Shown here piece after piece: positions 43,495-54,778 of a stretch of 64,000 nt of DNA. This stretch comes from Ophiosphaerella korrae (Eukaryota > Ascomycota > Dothideomycetes > Pleosporales > Phaeosphaeriaceae), in NCBI GenBank assembly GCA_028456385.1, contig JALNQF010000011.1, positions 186,001-250,000 on the forward strand. The letters are read 5' to 3'. The notes under the pieces were generated by a model. It did no database searches. It was not told the origin of the DNA and saw only the letters and a list, made by a program, of their open reading frames with translations. Position 1 is the stretch's first letter; each line of letters opens with the position of its first letter. The position numbers were made by a program, and so were the translations under genes.

Positions 43495-46080
43495 ATGAGT
43501 TACGATCAGCGAGGGCGGCCATATGGCACGCCGGAATCCGACAGTGATGCAGATGCAAGGAAAGGCTCCGTTCGGGCGGCGCGACAAAGGCTACAAGCCG
43601 CTCAGATGCGAACACAATTACCAGATACCTCAAGAATAATAGGACTTCCCCAACGACCCAACCAGCTTGTGTCTCAGTACTCTACTCAAAACCGAGCTCA
43701 GCAGCAGCAGCAGCAGCAGCCGTCATCGAGTAGAGGAATTGCAGCTGCGGCTTCTCCAACACCACAATGGCCTTTGCCGAACGATACCTCTGACGACGCC
43801 AGTTACAGTCCAATGATACCACCTCGTTCCCCCAGGAGGCTTCAGTCACCAACAAGCACGCGACCGAAGTCCGATGAATTTCCTATCCAGCAACTCTCTC
43901 CTAACTACGCTCAGCCACCATCATCGGACTACCCCCAACAAGGATCGCAAGAGTATCTCCAAACTTATCCGAATGATGGCATGTTTTCGCCATCTTCTTA
44001 CCGATCATCCCGCCCACTCACAACTTCGTCCGCTGCTTCCGAGGCATCATCCCTTGGATCCATTCCAGATTTCCCCATACCTCAACCTCCAATGCCCGCG
44101 ATCCAGGCTAACCAACAAGCTCGACGTATGCCTAGTCTAGGCCCACCACCTTCGGCCCGTAGAGGACCCTCGTCCTATTACACTCAGATGTCATATGTCT
44201 CACCGATCGCGGAAGAGTCAGATACACGTTCCGATGTAGTGCGTTCGCGGCATGGATCCTACGCATCGAGCAATGTTTTCCCTACCCGCGCCGATGATTA
44301 CTATTATTCAAGGGATGACGTCTTTTCAGACGACGAATCAACAATTACTAGCGACCGTGGCACAGTGTCGCCGACGGATCACGATGATCGCCGAGATCTC
44401 GTACAACAGTCGCCTGCACTGCTGCGGCAAGCAAGTTTAGGAAGGAGAACAAAACCATCTATCATGACTATAAAATCTATAGATAGCCTTGGAGACAAAA
44501 AGAACCGTAAAACCAGTTCGGAGGGTATGAGAACTGGAGTAGGTGTCGCGGGTGTTGGAAGTGCAGTACTAGCAGCAAAGGCAGCGGATACAACGTCATC
44601 CTTGTCTGATTCTTTGACATCGCTCAAGAACATGCCTTCTAATACAGCATATGGTCCTGGATCGCCACTTCAACAAGAAATAGGCAGGACATCCCTGGCC
44701 GACCGTGCTGGAACACGAAGACCGCCGAAACTAGACATGGATGCAGTACGGGATGCCGAAGCTCGTGGAAGTCTCACCAGTCTTCCAGAATTAATCCGAA
44801 GAGCGACACGGTTGGCAGCAAATCTTGATCGTGGTAAAACGGCGAGTCGGTTGGGGCTAGACTTTTGGGAAGCGGGAGCGCCTGACAGGAAAGCTGCGGC
44901 ACGACAATCTGGATTTTCAGACATGCTCGCAGCCTTTCCTCCGCCAGGCCATGACACCCCCAACAGTCGCTTGTCAAAGTGGCCATCAGCGACTGGTAAC
45001 TCTCGAGGTGGCGTAACTGATTCGGCAATTAGCAACGAGAAATCGAAGAAACAACGCAAATGCTGTGGAGTGCCACTATGGACGTTCATTACGCTTCTGA
45101 TCGTACTGCTATTCATTATTGCAGCTGCTATTGTCATTCCAGTAGTATTGGTCGTAATTCCGAACCAGAACAGGAGCGCAAACAATGCCGCCCAGAGTGA
45201 TCAGGCTGGCCAAGGTAACAACAATGGTAATAGCGGTAATGGCAATAACAACAATGGCAACACTGGAGCGCCTGTTCTACCTGCACCAACACTGGTACCG
45301 GGAAGCAACCAGTGTGACGGTGTGATCACATGCCAGAATGGCGGCTTGTCAATTCTCAACTCCGATCGCACCTGCAATTGCATTTGCATAAACGGGTTCA
45401 CGGGCAGGACATGCACAAACAACGACGCGACTGGCTGCACTACAATAAATTTGGCTAGCGCTGCCAACAATGCAACCATGGGCACGGCAATATCTCGTTT
45501 ACTCGGTAACGCTGCTGGCTTCAACATCCCGCTGAACTCAACACGCGTACTATCCGTTTTTTCGCAATTGTCTCTAAGCTGTGCGGCGCAAAACGCTCTC
45601 ATTACCTTCAATGGCCTTGCGTCTCGGTCAGAAGGGCAATATCTTCATGCGGTTAATGTAAAACACTCGCTTGAGCCTTCGCGTTCGCTCCCACTCCTTC
45701 ATCACCCACATCCGGCTGAAGCTCCTGAGCTACCAGAGAAGAGACAAGCCATCGGCGGGCCGGGAAGCCCAGATGCAAAAGCTACTCCATCCAGCGCCCA
45801 GTCTAGCGCTCGACCAAGCGCAACAGTAACACAACCAATATCCAGCAACGTCAAAGCTCTTGATTTCGCCCGAATTGGTGTTTTGTTTGCGCTACAAGAA
45901 ACAGGCGAATTGAACATTGCGGCCAAAGCCCAGGAAGCCATCCAAAATGTTCTTACGAACAACCGCAACAACGGCAATACCGCTAGCAGTAACATCAACG
46001 CAGGGCCTTTCAGGATGGATCTTGCCGAACTCACTATTGTTTTTAACAATGGAACAATGATTCGCGCGCCGTCGTCATGA
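43495..46080 (+). CDS. Single-pass membrane protein with long disordered N-terminus and EGF-like module
   Basis: An intronless 861-residue protein from the ATG in ATCAATGAG. Residues 1-520 are disordered and Ser/Pro/Gln-rich, with a Q7 tract at about 69-75 (CAG repeat), short basic patches and a helical stretch LPELIRRATRLAANLDRG. A single strong membrane helix lies at about 528-552 (TFITLLIVLLFIIAAAIV), preceded by KKQRKCC (possible palmitoylation and cytosolic retention). After an Asn/Gly-rich linker comes an EGF-like module at about 606-640 (CQNGG, CNCICINGFTGRTC), then a globular tail with potential N-glycosylation sites. Topology would be N-terminus in the cytosol, EGF outside. Likely cell-wall or septum related by analogy; exact function unknown. 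Confidence 0.82.
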   Translation: MSYDQRGRPYGTPESDSDADARKGSVRAARQRLQAAQMRTQLPDTSRIIGLPQRPNQLVSQYSTQNRAQQQQQQQPSSSRGIAAAASPTPQWPLPNDTSDDASYSPMIPPRSPRRLQSPTSTRPKSDEFPIQQLSPNYAQPPSSDYPQQGSQEYLQTYPNDGMFSPSSYRSSRPLTTSSAASEASSLGSIPDFPIPQPPMPAIQANQQARRMPSLGPPPSARRGPSSYYTQMSYVSPIAEESDTRSDVVRSRHGSYASSNVFPTRADDYYYSRDDVFSDDESTITSDRGTVSPTDHDDRRDLVQQSPALLRQASLGRRTKPSIMTIKSIDSLGDKKNRKTSSEGMRTGVGVAGVGSAVLAAKAADTTSSLSDSLTSLKNMPSNTAYGPGSPLQQEIGRTSLADRAGTRRPPKLDMDAVRDAEARGSLTSLPELIRRATRLAANLDRGKTASRLGLDFWEAGAPDRKAAARQSGFSDMLAAFPPPGHDTPNSRLSKWPSATGNSRGGVTDSAISNEKSKKQRKCCGVPLWTFITLLIVLLFIIAAAIVIPVVLVVIPNQNRSANNAAQSDQAGQGNNNGNSGNGNNNNGNTGAPVLPAPTLVPGSNQCDGVITCQNGGLSILNSDRTCNCICINGFTGRTCTNNDATGCTTINLASAANNATMGTAISRLLGNAAGFNIPLNSTRVLSVFSQLSLSCAAQNALITFNGLASRSEGQYLHAVNVKHSLEPSRSLPLLHHPHPAEAPELPEKRQAIGGPGSPDAKATPSSAQSSARPSATVTQPISSNVKALDFARIGVLFALQETGELNIAAKAQEAIQNVLTNNRNNGNTASSNINAGPFRMDLAELTIVFNNGTMIRAPSS
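43699..43719 (+). repeat. (CAG)7 coding microsatellite
   Basis: Seven CAG codons in frame encode a polyglutamine tract in the disordered N-terminus of the EGF-module protein. Confidence 0.9.
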
Positions 46081-46601
46081 TGGTCCTAGTCAGCTTCATG
46101 AGCGTGTAGACAACCCTTATCTTGCAGTCCCAGCGATACCCATTTTCTTTTTGCAATGCATCTGATAGTCTGTTTACATAAGCGTTTTTTTATTTGTATT
46201 CGAAGGCTAGCCAGGCATGGCCGCCGATTGCTTTCCGAAATTCAGTTCTCAAACCCCATTATCACTCATATCCATCTTGACGGTGGCTTTGGCATGATCT
46301 GGAGAGTGGATCTAATGTTTATATCACGGCGGGCAATACCCAATGCATGTTTTGGATGACGCATCGGCCCTAAGTCGGCCTGGAACTCAATGTAAAATAA
46401 GACAGATAGTCAATGTAAATGAATGATGCAGCAAGGAGATTCGTATTTTGTGTGTGACGCGCAGGTGCTGTTGGAGTGGTATAGTGGTAGGGCAGGGGAG
46501 GCGCAAGCGATGCCTGCATGCCCCTCCATGCCCCACGTTGCTGTCGAAACCACCCACCAACACTTCCTGCCAGAACGTTTGCATCCACACAACCGCCAAC
46601 A
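46081..46601. other. Intergenic region before NMT1
   Basis: 521 bp between co-directional genes: 3' flank of the EGF-module protein gene and the NMT1 promoter/leader. No gene is seen. Confidence 0.45.
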
Positions 46602-48371
46602 ATGCCACAAGAAGCCTCCAAGGTCGCTGGCCCCGACGCCCCCACCGAAGCGGCGGCCGAGTCCAGCAAGCAGCAAGCCGCCGCGGCCGCTGCTGAGTCG
46701 GCAGACGAGAGCGACGGGGACACGGGGACAATAGAGGGCGGAGCGGCGAAAGCAGACAAGAAAAAGAGTAGCAGACGCAAGATAAAGGATGCCCTGACTG
46801 GCAAGGGGAAAGCTCCAGAGATCACGTCGACAGATTCGCCTGCAGGAGGCCATCTTAGTAAAGACCAAATGAGCGCACTTCTCGACTCCAACCCTGCGTT
46901 GAAGCAAGAGCTGCTCTCCAAGTCAAAGGGTCAAAAAGACATGGAAAACTTGATCCGTAACCTCAACATCAACGAGATGCTGACAGGCCTGGCGCCGCAG
47001 GGCAAGAACACAAAGGACATGGCGAGCCACGCCTTCTGGAAGACGCAACCAGTACCAAGCTTCGACGACATGACTAGCAAGGAGAAAATAAATGATGCCC
47101 CCATCAAGCAGATCGAGGTAGACAAGGTGGACAAGAATCCGAGTCCCATGTATCCCGGCTTCGAGTGGGTAACCATGGACTTGGAGGACGAGAAGCAGTT
47201 GGACGAGGTGTACGAGTTGCTCACCAACCATTACGTCGAGGACAAAGACGCAACTTTTCGCTTTAGATACTCGCCTTCGTTTTTAAACTGGTAACCTGAC
47301 ACCACCGCCCCTTTCTGCGAGGCTGTAGCTGACATACACAGGGCACTTAAGGCGCCCGGTTGGAAAAAGGAGTGGCATGTCGGCGTTCGTGCAACCGCCT
47401 CTGGGAAACTGGTGGCTTTTATCTCTGGAATTCCCATTGCCCTGCGTGTGCGCCAAAAGACCCTCAACTGCTCTGAAGTAAATTTCCTTTGCGTCCATAA
47501 GAAGCTACGCTCAAAACGCCTCGCCCCCGTCCTCATCAAAGAAATCACACGTCGCTGCTATGTAGAAGGCACTTTCCAGGCTGTCTACACCGTTGGCTCC
47601 CTTCTACCCACCCCAGTCTCGACATGCCGCTACTTCCACCGCGCAATCGACTGGGAGAAACTATATGATGTCGGCTTCTCGCCCCTACCCCACGGCAGCA
47701 CAAAGCAGCGACAGATTGTACGCTTCAAACTTCCCGACGCCACGTTAACGCCTGGGCTGCGCAGTTTGGAAACCAAAGATGTCGATACTGTGCTTGACCT
47801 ACTAAAACGATACCTCGAGCGTATGGACATGGCCCAAGTATTCTCTAAGACAGACTTTGAGCACTGGGTGGCACCGAAAGAGCAACCCAAAGAGCAAGTC
47901 GTATGGAGCTACGTAGTTGAAGACCTGGAGTCAAAGAAGATCACAGACTTCTTTTCTTTCTACAATCTCGAAAGTACAGTTATTGGCAATAAAAAACACA
48001 ACGTCATCAAGGCCGCATACCTGTTCTACTACGCCACCGAAGCAGCTTTCGAGAGCGACGATGCTAAGCTCAAGATCAGGCTTAATGCTCTTATGAAAGA
48101 TGCATTGATCTTGTCGAAGCGGGCAAGTTGAAACACTGTACCCAGTGAAGTATATTGAGCTAACATTTAATAGGCTGGTTTCGATGTTTTCAATGCACTC
48201 ACATTACTTGATAACCCACTCTTTCTCGATGAACAAAAGTTTGGCGCGGGTGACGGATCATTGCATTACTACTTGTACAACTACCGCGCGGCACCCATTG
48301 CGGGCGGCATCGATGCGCGGAACCAGTCAAGTGCGAAACATATGGGCGGGATAGGTTTAGTCATGCTATAG
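46602..48371 (+). CDS. NMT1: Glycylpeptide N-tetradecanoyltransferase (N-myristoyltransferase)
   Basis: Transfers myristate from myristoyl-CoA to N-terminal glycine of target proteins; essential in yeast. Three exons: 46602-47290, 47342-48122 and 48174-48371 give 555 residues. Intron 1 is 51 bp (GTAACC...CACAG). Intron 2 is 51 bp with a GC donor (CGG|GCAAGT) and TTAATAG acceptor with a perfect GCTAAC branch; it restores [16 protein letters not shown]. Motifs: [85 protein letters not shown], and the conserved C-terminal [13 protein letters not shown]...GIGLVML. The first 75 residues are low-complexity Ala/Glu/Lys, as usual. Its 3' end converges with the ABC transporter gene. Confidence 0.94.
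48123..48173 (+). other. GC-AG intron in NMT1
   Basis: A 51 bp intron with GCAAGT donor, GCTAAC branch and TAG acceptor. A GT donor one base further right gives the wrong frame, and only the GC donor restores the conserved [12 protein letters not shown]. Confidence 0.85.
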
Positions 48372-48598
48372 CGAGGCCTCCAAGCGGCCAACTGGGAAAA
48401 ATATAACACAAGAATTGACTGCACATATATGTTGTGCACAATGACGATATGTGCCGAGTTCTCTCAAACGCCCTGAATGCAAAGTACAAGTGCGCATCTC
48501 TCCAACTCCGGTATATAGGTACGATCCCCAACAGACATGAAAAAAAAAAATAGAAATGGAGCGAAGATACAAGTACACGAGCGTACATCCTCTCCCCT

Positions 48599-51500
48599 TT
48601 ACCGCTTCTCCACCAACAAAACATGCATAGCAAGGTACGCGAGGACAATAAAAGCACCACCATACGCAGCCAAGCCGATACAATCGCCCCACAGCGCCTG
48701 CACATTGAAGCCAAAGCTGCTCAGAATAGCGGAGCCAGGGACTTCGATATCAAGGCCATACTTGTGATCGATGAGGGACAAATACTTGACCTCATTGACA
48801 ATCAGGCCCTCAAACGCGTAGTGAAATATAGACAACTAAGAAAAACCCAAATTAGTATATGCATAACGACGCGAAGAATGGATGGCTTCAAGGAACGGAG
48901 TGGAGCGAAAAAAAACTTACCGATTGCAGCCACCTAGCCACACCAGGAATGCTCTCCTTGTTTAAGAAGAAGCCCGAGAAGAGCAAACTAAACAGCATGA
49001 CCAAGACGCCGATGAGGTTAGCGACGCCCGAGTTTCTGAACACGATGCCGATGAAGAGGAAGATGGCTGCGGCAGCTAGGTTGAATAGGACGAGGAAGAG
49101 GATGAATTTGAAAAAATTGGGCCACGCGGGGATGAGGCCGGTCATGGGGTACACAATGATGCCGAGGATCATGGGCGGTAGGAGGCGCAGCGGAATGATG
49201 TCGAAGATTACCTTGGCGGCGAAGTAGGATGGGGGCGAGTAATAGCCTTTGGCGCGCTCGCGCGTGAAGAGAAGTCGCTCAGGTGCGAAGACAGTGAGGA
49301 TAGTGAGGCTGGAGAAGCCGAAGAGTGAGAGGACGAAGAGGAAGAGACCAAGCCTGTTCTGGAATCCTTTGATGTCATCGGTGAGACCATAGAATAGGAA
49401 GCCGAGGAATACGGCTAGAACGATGGCGATGGCATAGTGCGTGAGCATAAGCATGGGATTTCGGTAGAGATTACGCCATGTTCGTCGCGAGAGAATACGG
49501 AATTGCCCAAAAAGTCCGACTTTTTGGAAACCCTTCATTTTACCAGCGTTGATAAAGCCGTTAAGTTCTTGGTTTCCGTTTGCACCGTTGGCTTCGTTCG
49601 CACTGGAAACAGAGGCGGCAATGTCTTCACGGATGCCTGTTGCAACGTCGGACTGGGCATAAGCTGTGATCAAGATATCGAGGTTCGTCCCCGTACCGTT
49701 GGCTGGTGGAAGGAGCTCATCCGGGTCCTCGAGGATCTGAGGAGGCACCGCACCTTGTTGACGTGTAAGCTTCAGCCATTGGGCTTTGAGTCCAGCTCGG
49801 CGGTCATAGGGAGCTTCGTCGTCGGTCTTGGGGGACATAGAGCCATCTACAGGGCCAGTGTTTCTCTTTCGTGTAAACAATTCCCGCTCTTGTTGTTGCC
49901 GAATGGAAGTCCTCCGCTTATTCTTGGGTCGCATACTTGAATTGCTGGGGCTTCCTGCCAAGTCTCTTTCGATTTCGGAAGTATTGATGCTTGGAACGGA
50001 CTTGACAGCAATTGCACTGCTTGCACTAGTACGCAGTCCATCTCTGGTGAACAGTGAACTATCCTCGTCGATTGTGTGACGTGCTGCACTCGCGTGCATA
50101 GTTAGATCGATCAAGTAATCCGCAATATTAAAGCCAGGTGGACATGTGTAGCCAACATTGTCGAAGTAGGGCTGACAGCTCTCAAAGGGGCCGGAGTAGA
50201 CAGTCCTGCCCTTTGCCAGGAGGATGAGTTGATCGAAAAGAGCTACAATATTTGATCGTGGCTGATGAATAGTGACCACCACTGTCCTATTGTAGTTTTT
50301 GACAAGGTTGACAAGGCATTCCACCACGTTGAAGGCGTTGAAGGCATCCAGGCCGCTAGTAGGTTCATCTAAGAAAAGAATGCTCGGCGACGTCACAAGT
50401 TCACATGCAATTCCGACGCGGCGTTTCTCTCCTCCAGAAATGCCACGGCCGGTTTCTTCTGATCCAATCTTCTGATCCCGAATGTGGTGGATACCAAGTT
50501 GTCGCTCAACATCCTCAACCCTTTGTTCCTTTGAAGACCGACTCATTTCCTTAGGCAGACGCAGTAGAGCAGAGTCCAGAATCGTCTCGTGTACAGTAAG
50601 AGTTGGCAGCAAGGTGTCATCCTGGTCAACGAATCCGATAACGCTCTTAAACTCATCGTCGCGAATCTTTTCGCCATTGAGGTAGAATTCACCATTGGTG
50701 ATACCAACTTTATTCTTGCGGGCAAGAATATCCAGAAACGTCGTCTTTCCAGCACCAGACGCTCCCATAATGGCCATTAATTCTCCTGGGTGAACCGCGC
50801 CAGAGATGCCAGAGAGGATTTGTCTCCCGTTCAAGTTGTAGCCAACATTCTCAAACATCAAGGCCGCCGGCTTATGGTCAGCTAGAAGCTTCGCATTTTC
50901 GTCTTCTTCGTCGTCTGAGAGGTGGATGGCGCCATATCGTCTGCTTTCGGCGCGATGAGTGAGATACCAGCCCAACAAAATAACCGCAACAATAAACAAG
51001 GCGACGGCAGCAATGATTCCTGCGATAAGTGGAGTGTTGATTTGCTTGACGGGTCTTTCGTAACCAGGCACCTCGGTTTGATATAGGCACTCGCCCGTGT
51101 TGCACTGTAAGAAGATACTTTTGTCGCCGAAGATGCTTGAAATGAGATCATCCATGGCGGGCTCTGAGAAGACACTTCCGGCTTGTTTGCCACCAGAGAT
51201 GCTCTTGAACTCGGCCGGGCCCTTGATGGAATCTGTCAGGAACTCGCCGATGTCGATGGAGCCCGCTTCGCCGCACAACATTCTGCCTGGAATGCATGCA
51301 CACTTGATATTCTCGCATCTGTATTTGGTGATGTTGCGGTCGGATTCGGCAGTCCACTCGTCGGTGCATGTATCGAGACCGCAGTAGAAGGACTCTTTCT
51401 GGTCGACCCAAACTGTGGCTGTCAGCTGAGAAGGAAAGGGTCTTGGTTGGTTAAACTCACACTGGAAGTTGCACTCTGCAGTTTGGCTGTTGCAGGAAAA

Positions 51501-52022
51501 GGTGGCCTGAGGCTTCTTGTCCTTGAGTTGATCGAGGATCTTCCTGTTTGTGATGTCACACATTTGGAAGTTCTCTTTGACTAATTGACCGTCCTTGTAG
51601 CAGACGCCTCCTTCGCCGTCCGGCATCATGGCACTGCAGGCATTATTGGTTTCGCAGACATTGCAGTTGATACCAGTCCAACCTTCGGCACACTGGCACT
51701 CCTTTTCGCTGCCTCTAGGCGCTCTGTCCTTTCCATCCGGTAGTGAGCCACACAAGGGCGTTGAGCAGTCTTCTCCACCGAATCCTGGGCCGCAGTTACA
51801 CCGCCCACTGGCTTTTGTACAGTCGGCGAACTGGTGGCACTGGAAGTCTTCAAGGTTGCAGTTGAAGCATGGCGGGCAGCCGTCGGGTCGGTCGCCGTAG
51901 ATGGAGAAGAGCGAATCGGGCGTTTCTGCGGCCGAGTAGTTGCTGAAGGTCTTGTAAGCTGCAGACGACGTCGCCAGTCCTAGAGTGAGGATGAGCGAGG
52001 CCGTCCAGGGTTGTTGGCGCAT
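48599..52022 (-). CDS. ADP1: ADP1-like ABCG half-transporter with extracellular EGF-like modules
   Basis: An ABC-2 type exporter of the white/brown (ABCG) class, homologous to yeast Adp1. Exons 52022-51461, 51418-48921 and 48835-48599 (introns 42 bp, GTGAGT...ACAG; and 85 bp, GTAAGT...TTAG) give about 1,098 residues. The 42 bp intron has no stop and is 3n, so a 1,112-residue version is possible. Signal peptide [19 protein letters not shown]; luminal Cys-rich EGF-like region (residues about 45-130: [24 protein letters not shown]); membrane helix about 320; nucleotide-binding domain with GASGAGKTT (about 410), ISGGEKRR (about 513), [12 protein letters not shown]; then ABC2 membrane domain. The last exon completes [14 protein letters not shown]... 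LLVEKR. Convergent with NMT1. Substrate unknown. Confidence 0.9.
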
Positions 52023-52710
52023 CTTGTGCGCGGCGCGGCGCCCACGTGCGAGCGTGAGCTGCGAGGAGCTGTGAGGAGTGTGTCGCGTTGGGGGGCGTTG
52101 GGGGGACGTTGGTCTGCTTTAGAGCTTCTCAAAGAGATAGAGAGAGTCGAAGCTCACCAAGGTGGCAGGTGGATGGCAAGAGGTGATACAGTCCAGGTGG
52201 TCAGACGTGTTGGTGGGCTATGCCCTGTGCTGCTACCAACGGTATCGGGCTTGCATGATTATGATTCGTGGGCGCTGGGGGTTGAGACGGGAACCAGCAA
52301 GCCAAGCAGCATCACGGTCCGCCTCACCGAGGCACGGCATACCCAGAGCGCCAGGCACCCCATCATCCCAACGTCATCGTCGTCGACTACCAGGAGGTCA
52401 TATATGCGAACACAATATGCATGTAGGTAGCAGGAACTCTTCGACAATTGCCAACCACCCAACCCGAATGTCGAATACAATAAATAGATAATTGCATGTG
52501 CTTGCTGCAGGCATAGCTGCTGGACTCTCAGTCCGATCTACAGCGCAGCCATGTGGCATTCGCGAGCTAGTGTAGCGTGACCTTTTCGGCGCAATGGGCG
52601 CCCTATGTCAATCCGAGGAACTGCTACTAATAAGTCGTGGACGAGCGGATAGAAGGATTTCACTCTCTTGCAGCAACCGCACAAGATTGAGCCACCTTAC
52701 AATCGCCAAC
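52023..52710. promoter_or_regulatory. Divergent promoter between the ADP1-like gene and the aminotransferase gene
   Basis: 688 bp between divergent starts. GT/GC-rich near the transporter start. No ORF of note; no defined sites. Confidence 0.45.
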
Positions 52711-53958
52711 ATGGTCAGAATAAATGAATTTGCCGTGGAATCGGTGAGTCGCCCCGCCATCTACACTCTCCTCGCAACTGACCATGCACAGTGGATGGAC
52801 CAGCATGAAAACCACTGCAAGTACAACATTGCAGAGACATGCTGTGCCTCCATATCTATTGATCAGTTGCGCCAACTATCAGACAACAAACAAGGAGAAG
52901 TGTTTGATTTCTCCAAAGCCCTAACCTATGGTGCTATTCGGGGAAGTGATGACCTGCGCAACAACCTTGCTCGCTTGTACTCAGCAAAAGTCACGTCGCC
53001 CCTGCCTCCAGACAACATCCTTACCACGCCGGGAGCCATTCAGGCAAACTATCTCACTGCATATGCCCTGGTCGATCAGGATGACCATGTCATTTGCCAC
53101 TATCCGACTTACCAATCGCTCTACGAGATTCCAAAGCAGATGGGGGCAGAAGTTGATCTCTGGAAAGCAACGCCTGAGAACAAATGGATACCGAGCATCC
53201 AAGACTTGAAAGCATTGATCAAACCCAACACTAAGCTCATCATCATCAACAACCCTAACAACCCTACTGGAGCTATCCTTGGCAAGACTTTCTTACAAGA
53301 ACTCATTGATGTTGCTTCGGAGAAAAACATCACGGTCCTTGCAGATGAGGTATACCGGCCAATCTTCCACTCTGTCAGCCCCCTAGACAAGGACTTCCCA
53401 CCATCGCTTCTATCCATGGGCTACAAGAATGTTATTGTGACGGGCTCCATGTCGAAAGCATACTCGCTCGCTGGTATTCGCATAGGCTGGATAGCTTCGC
53501 GTAACCCTGAGCTTATAGAAACGATCGCTGCGGCGCGACACTACACGACCATCTCGGTCTCACATTTAGACGAGCAAGTTGCCGCGTTTGCGCTGCACTC
53601 CTCGACAGTCCACGGCCTGCTTGCGCGTAATATCCAGCTTGCAAAGGCGAACATGGCTATAATGGAAAAGTTTGTCTTGAAGAATGAGGACGAGTGTGAA
53701 TGGGTCAAGCCAGTAGCAGGAACCACGGCATTCGTCAAGTTCCATCGGGAAGGAAAGCCGGTAGACTCTGTGGATTTTTGCAAGAAGCTACTGGAGAAAA
53801 CAGGCGTGTTACTCACGCCTGGAACCTGCTTTGGTGACGAGTGGAAAGGCTATGTGAGGATCGGGTTTGTGAATCATACGGAAGTCATTGAGCAAGGGCT
53901 GAACGAGGCGACCAAGTTTGTACGGAAGAACCTGGAGGACGTCGAACTAGCTGCCTAG
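52711..53958 (+). CDS. Class I/II PLP-dependent aminotransferase
   Basis: Exon 1 52711-52743 (MVRINEFAVES) and exon 2 52792-53958 flank a 48 bp intron (GTGAGT...CACAG with a CTGAC branch) that is 3n and stop-free; removing it gives 399 residues and the family-like AVESWMDQHE, KYNIAETCCASIS start. Fold type I motifs: YGAIRGSDDLRNNLA, TTPGAIQANY, LIIINNPNNPTGA (PLP ring/phosphate region), LADEVYRPIF (Asp-x-x-Tyr), and GSMSKAYSLAGIRIGW with the Schiff-base lysine. The C-terminal ...GYVRIGFVN contains the substrate-carboxylate Arg. The substrate is not certain; it resembles the capreomycidine/aspartate-type branch of the class. Neighbouring SSADH invites a shared catabolic role, but that is inference. 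Confidence 0.85.
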   Translation: MVRINEFAVESVSRPAIYTLLATDHAQWMDQHENHCKYNIAETCCASISIDQLRQLSDNKQGEVFDFSKALTYGAIRGSDDLRNNLARLYSAKVTSPLPPDNILTTPGAIQANYLTAYALVDQDDHVICHYPTYQSLYEIPKQMGAEVDLWKATPENKWIPSIQDLKALIKPNTKLIIINNPNNPTGAILGKTFLQELIDVASEKNITVLADEVYRPIFHSVSPLDKDFPPSLLSMGYKNVIVTGSMSKAYSLAGIRIGWIASRNPELIETIAAARHYTTISVSHLDEQVAAFALHSSTVHGLLARNIQLAKANMAIMEKFVLKNEDECEWVKPVAGTTAFVKFHREGKPVDSVDFCKKLLEKTGVLLTPGTCFGDEWKGYVRIGFVNHTEVIEQGLNEATKFVRKNLEDVELAA

Positions 53959-54778
53959 GCCAGGCTTCTACTGTATGCGCCATAGATAGCCAATTCCATA
54001 ACTAGGTAATGTTTATGCCAACATCGTGTTGCGTGCCTGTACCAAGCTACTCTCACCCTCCCGCATACCGTCCAAGCTGCCTCTGCCCTGCCTCAACGTT
54101 GGACCCTGATCTTTAAGTACTGCCTGTGCACATACTCATACTTGAATATTAATGTAGTAAACACACACATACACATACAAATCTGCTTAGATGTCATTGT
54201 TATGATATGATCATCTAGACTGATTCTCCTACAGGTACCTTCACATACTCCTGTAAAGCCAAAGAGCTGGCAAACGGAGGTGGTCGCTGTTACTTTGAAG
54301 TCTCAAATGCTCATGTTGTCCAAGAGGATATATTGATTTGATAATTCTTACACAGAACTTCTCTCAAAGTCCACATTGATAGGCTCCAGCCATTTTGACG
54401 CGCTAGACGCCGTACACGCCCACGCCCGTCACGCCAAATTGTGAGTCCTGCTTTTTCTTGTCTACTAAAATCTTTGACCGTGCAGTAAAACTAAAATAAT
54501 AAATCGTTCTTCGTCTCTCTACTTCCTCCAAGCGTGTAGGTATATGATAGAGTAGAGCCTCACATCTGTAAGGCCGTACCTAACCCCGCAGACGAATTGG
54601 CCATAGCTTCAAACGTCATCCACCTCCAACCTGTGAAGCTCTAGCTTCTACCGAAACAGTCAACTAAAACAGCAATTGCCCTATCTGCTCTGTCAACCCA
54701 CCCCAGAACTCTTGCTAAAAAGAACTGTTGGCGCAAGAACTGTAGTACATAAGAAGAAGAACCACACCCATAGTCACG
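53959..54778. other. Intergenic region between the aminotransferase and SSADH genes
   Basis: 820 bp between two co-directional genes; includes an AC-rich tract at about 54159-54178. No gene is seen. It must contain the SSADH promoter. Confidence 0.5.

Noticed and set aside
51626..51900. Cys-rich frames antisense or out of frame in the ADP1-like EGF region
   Set aside because: Shadow of a Cys-rich coding sequence; the correct frame is the transporter.
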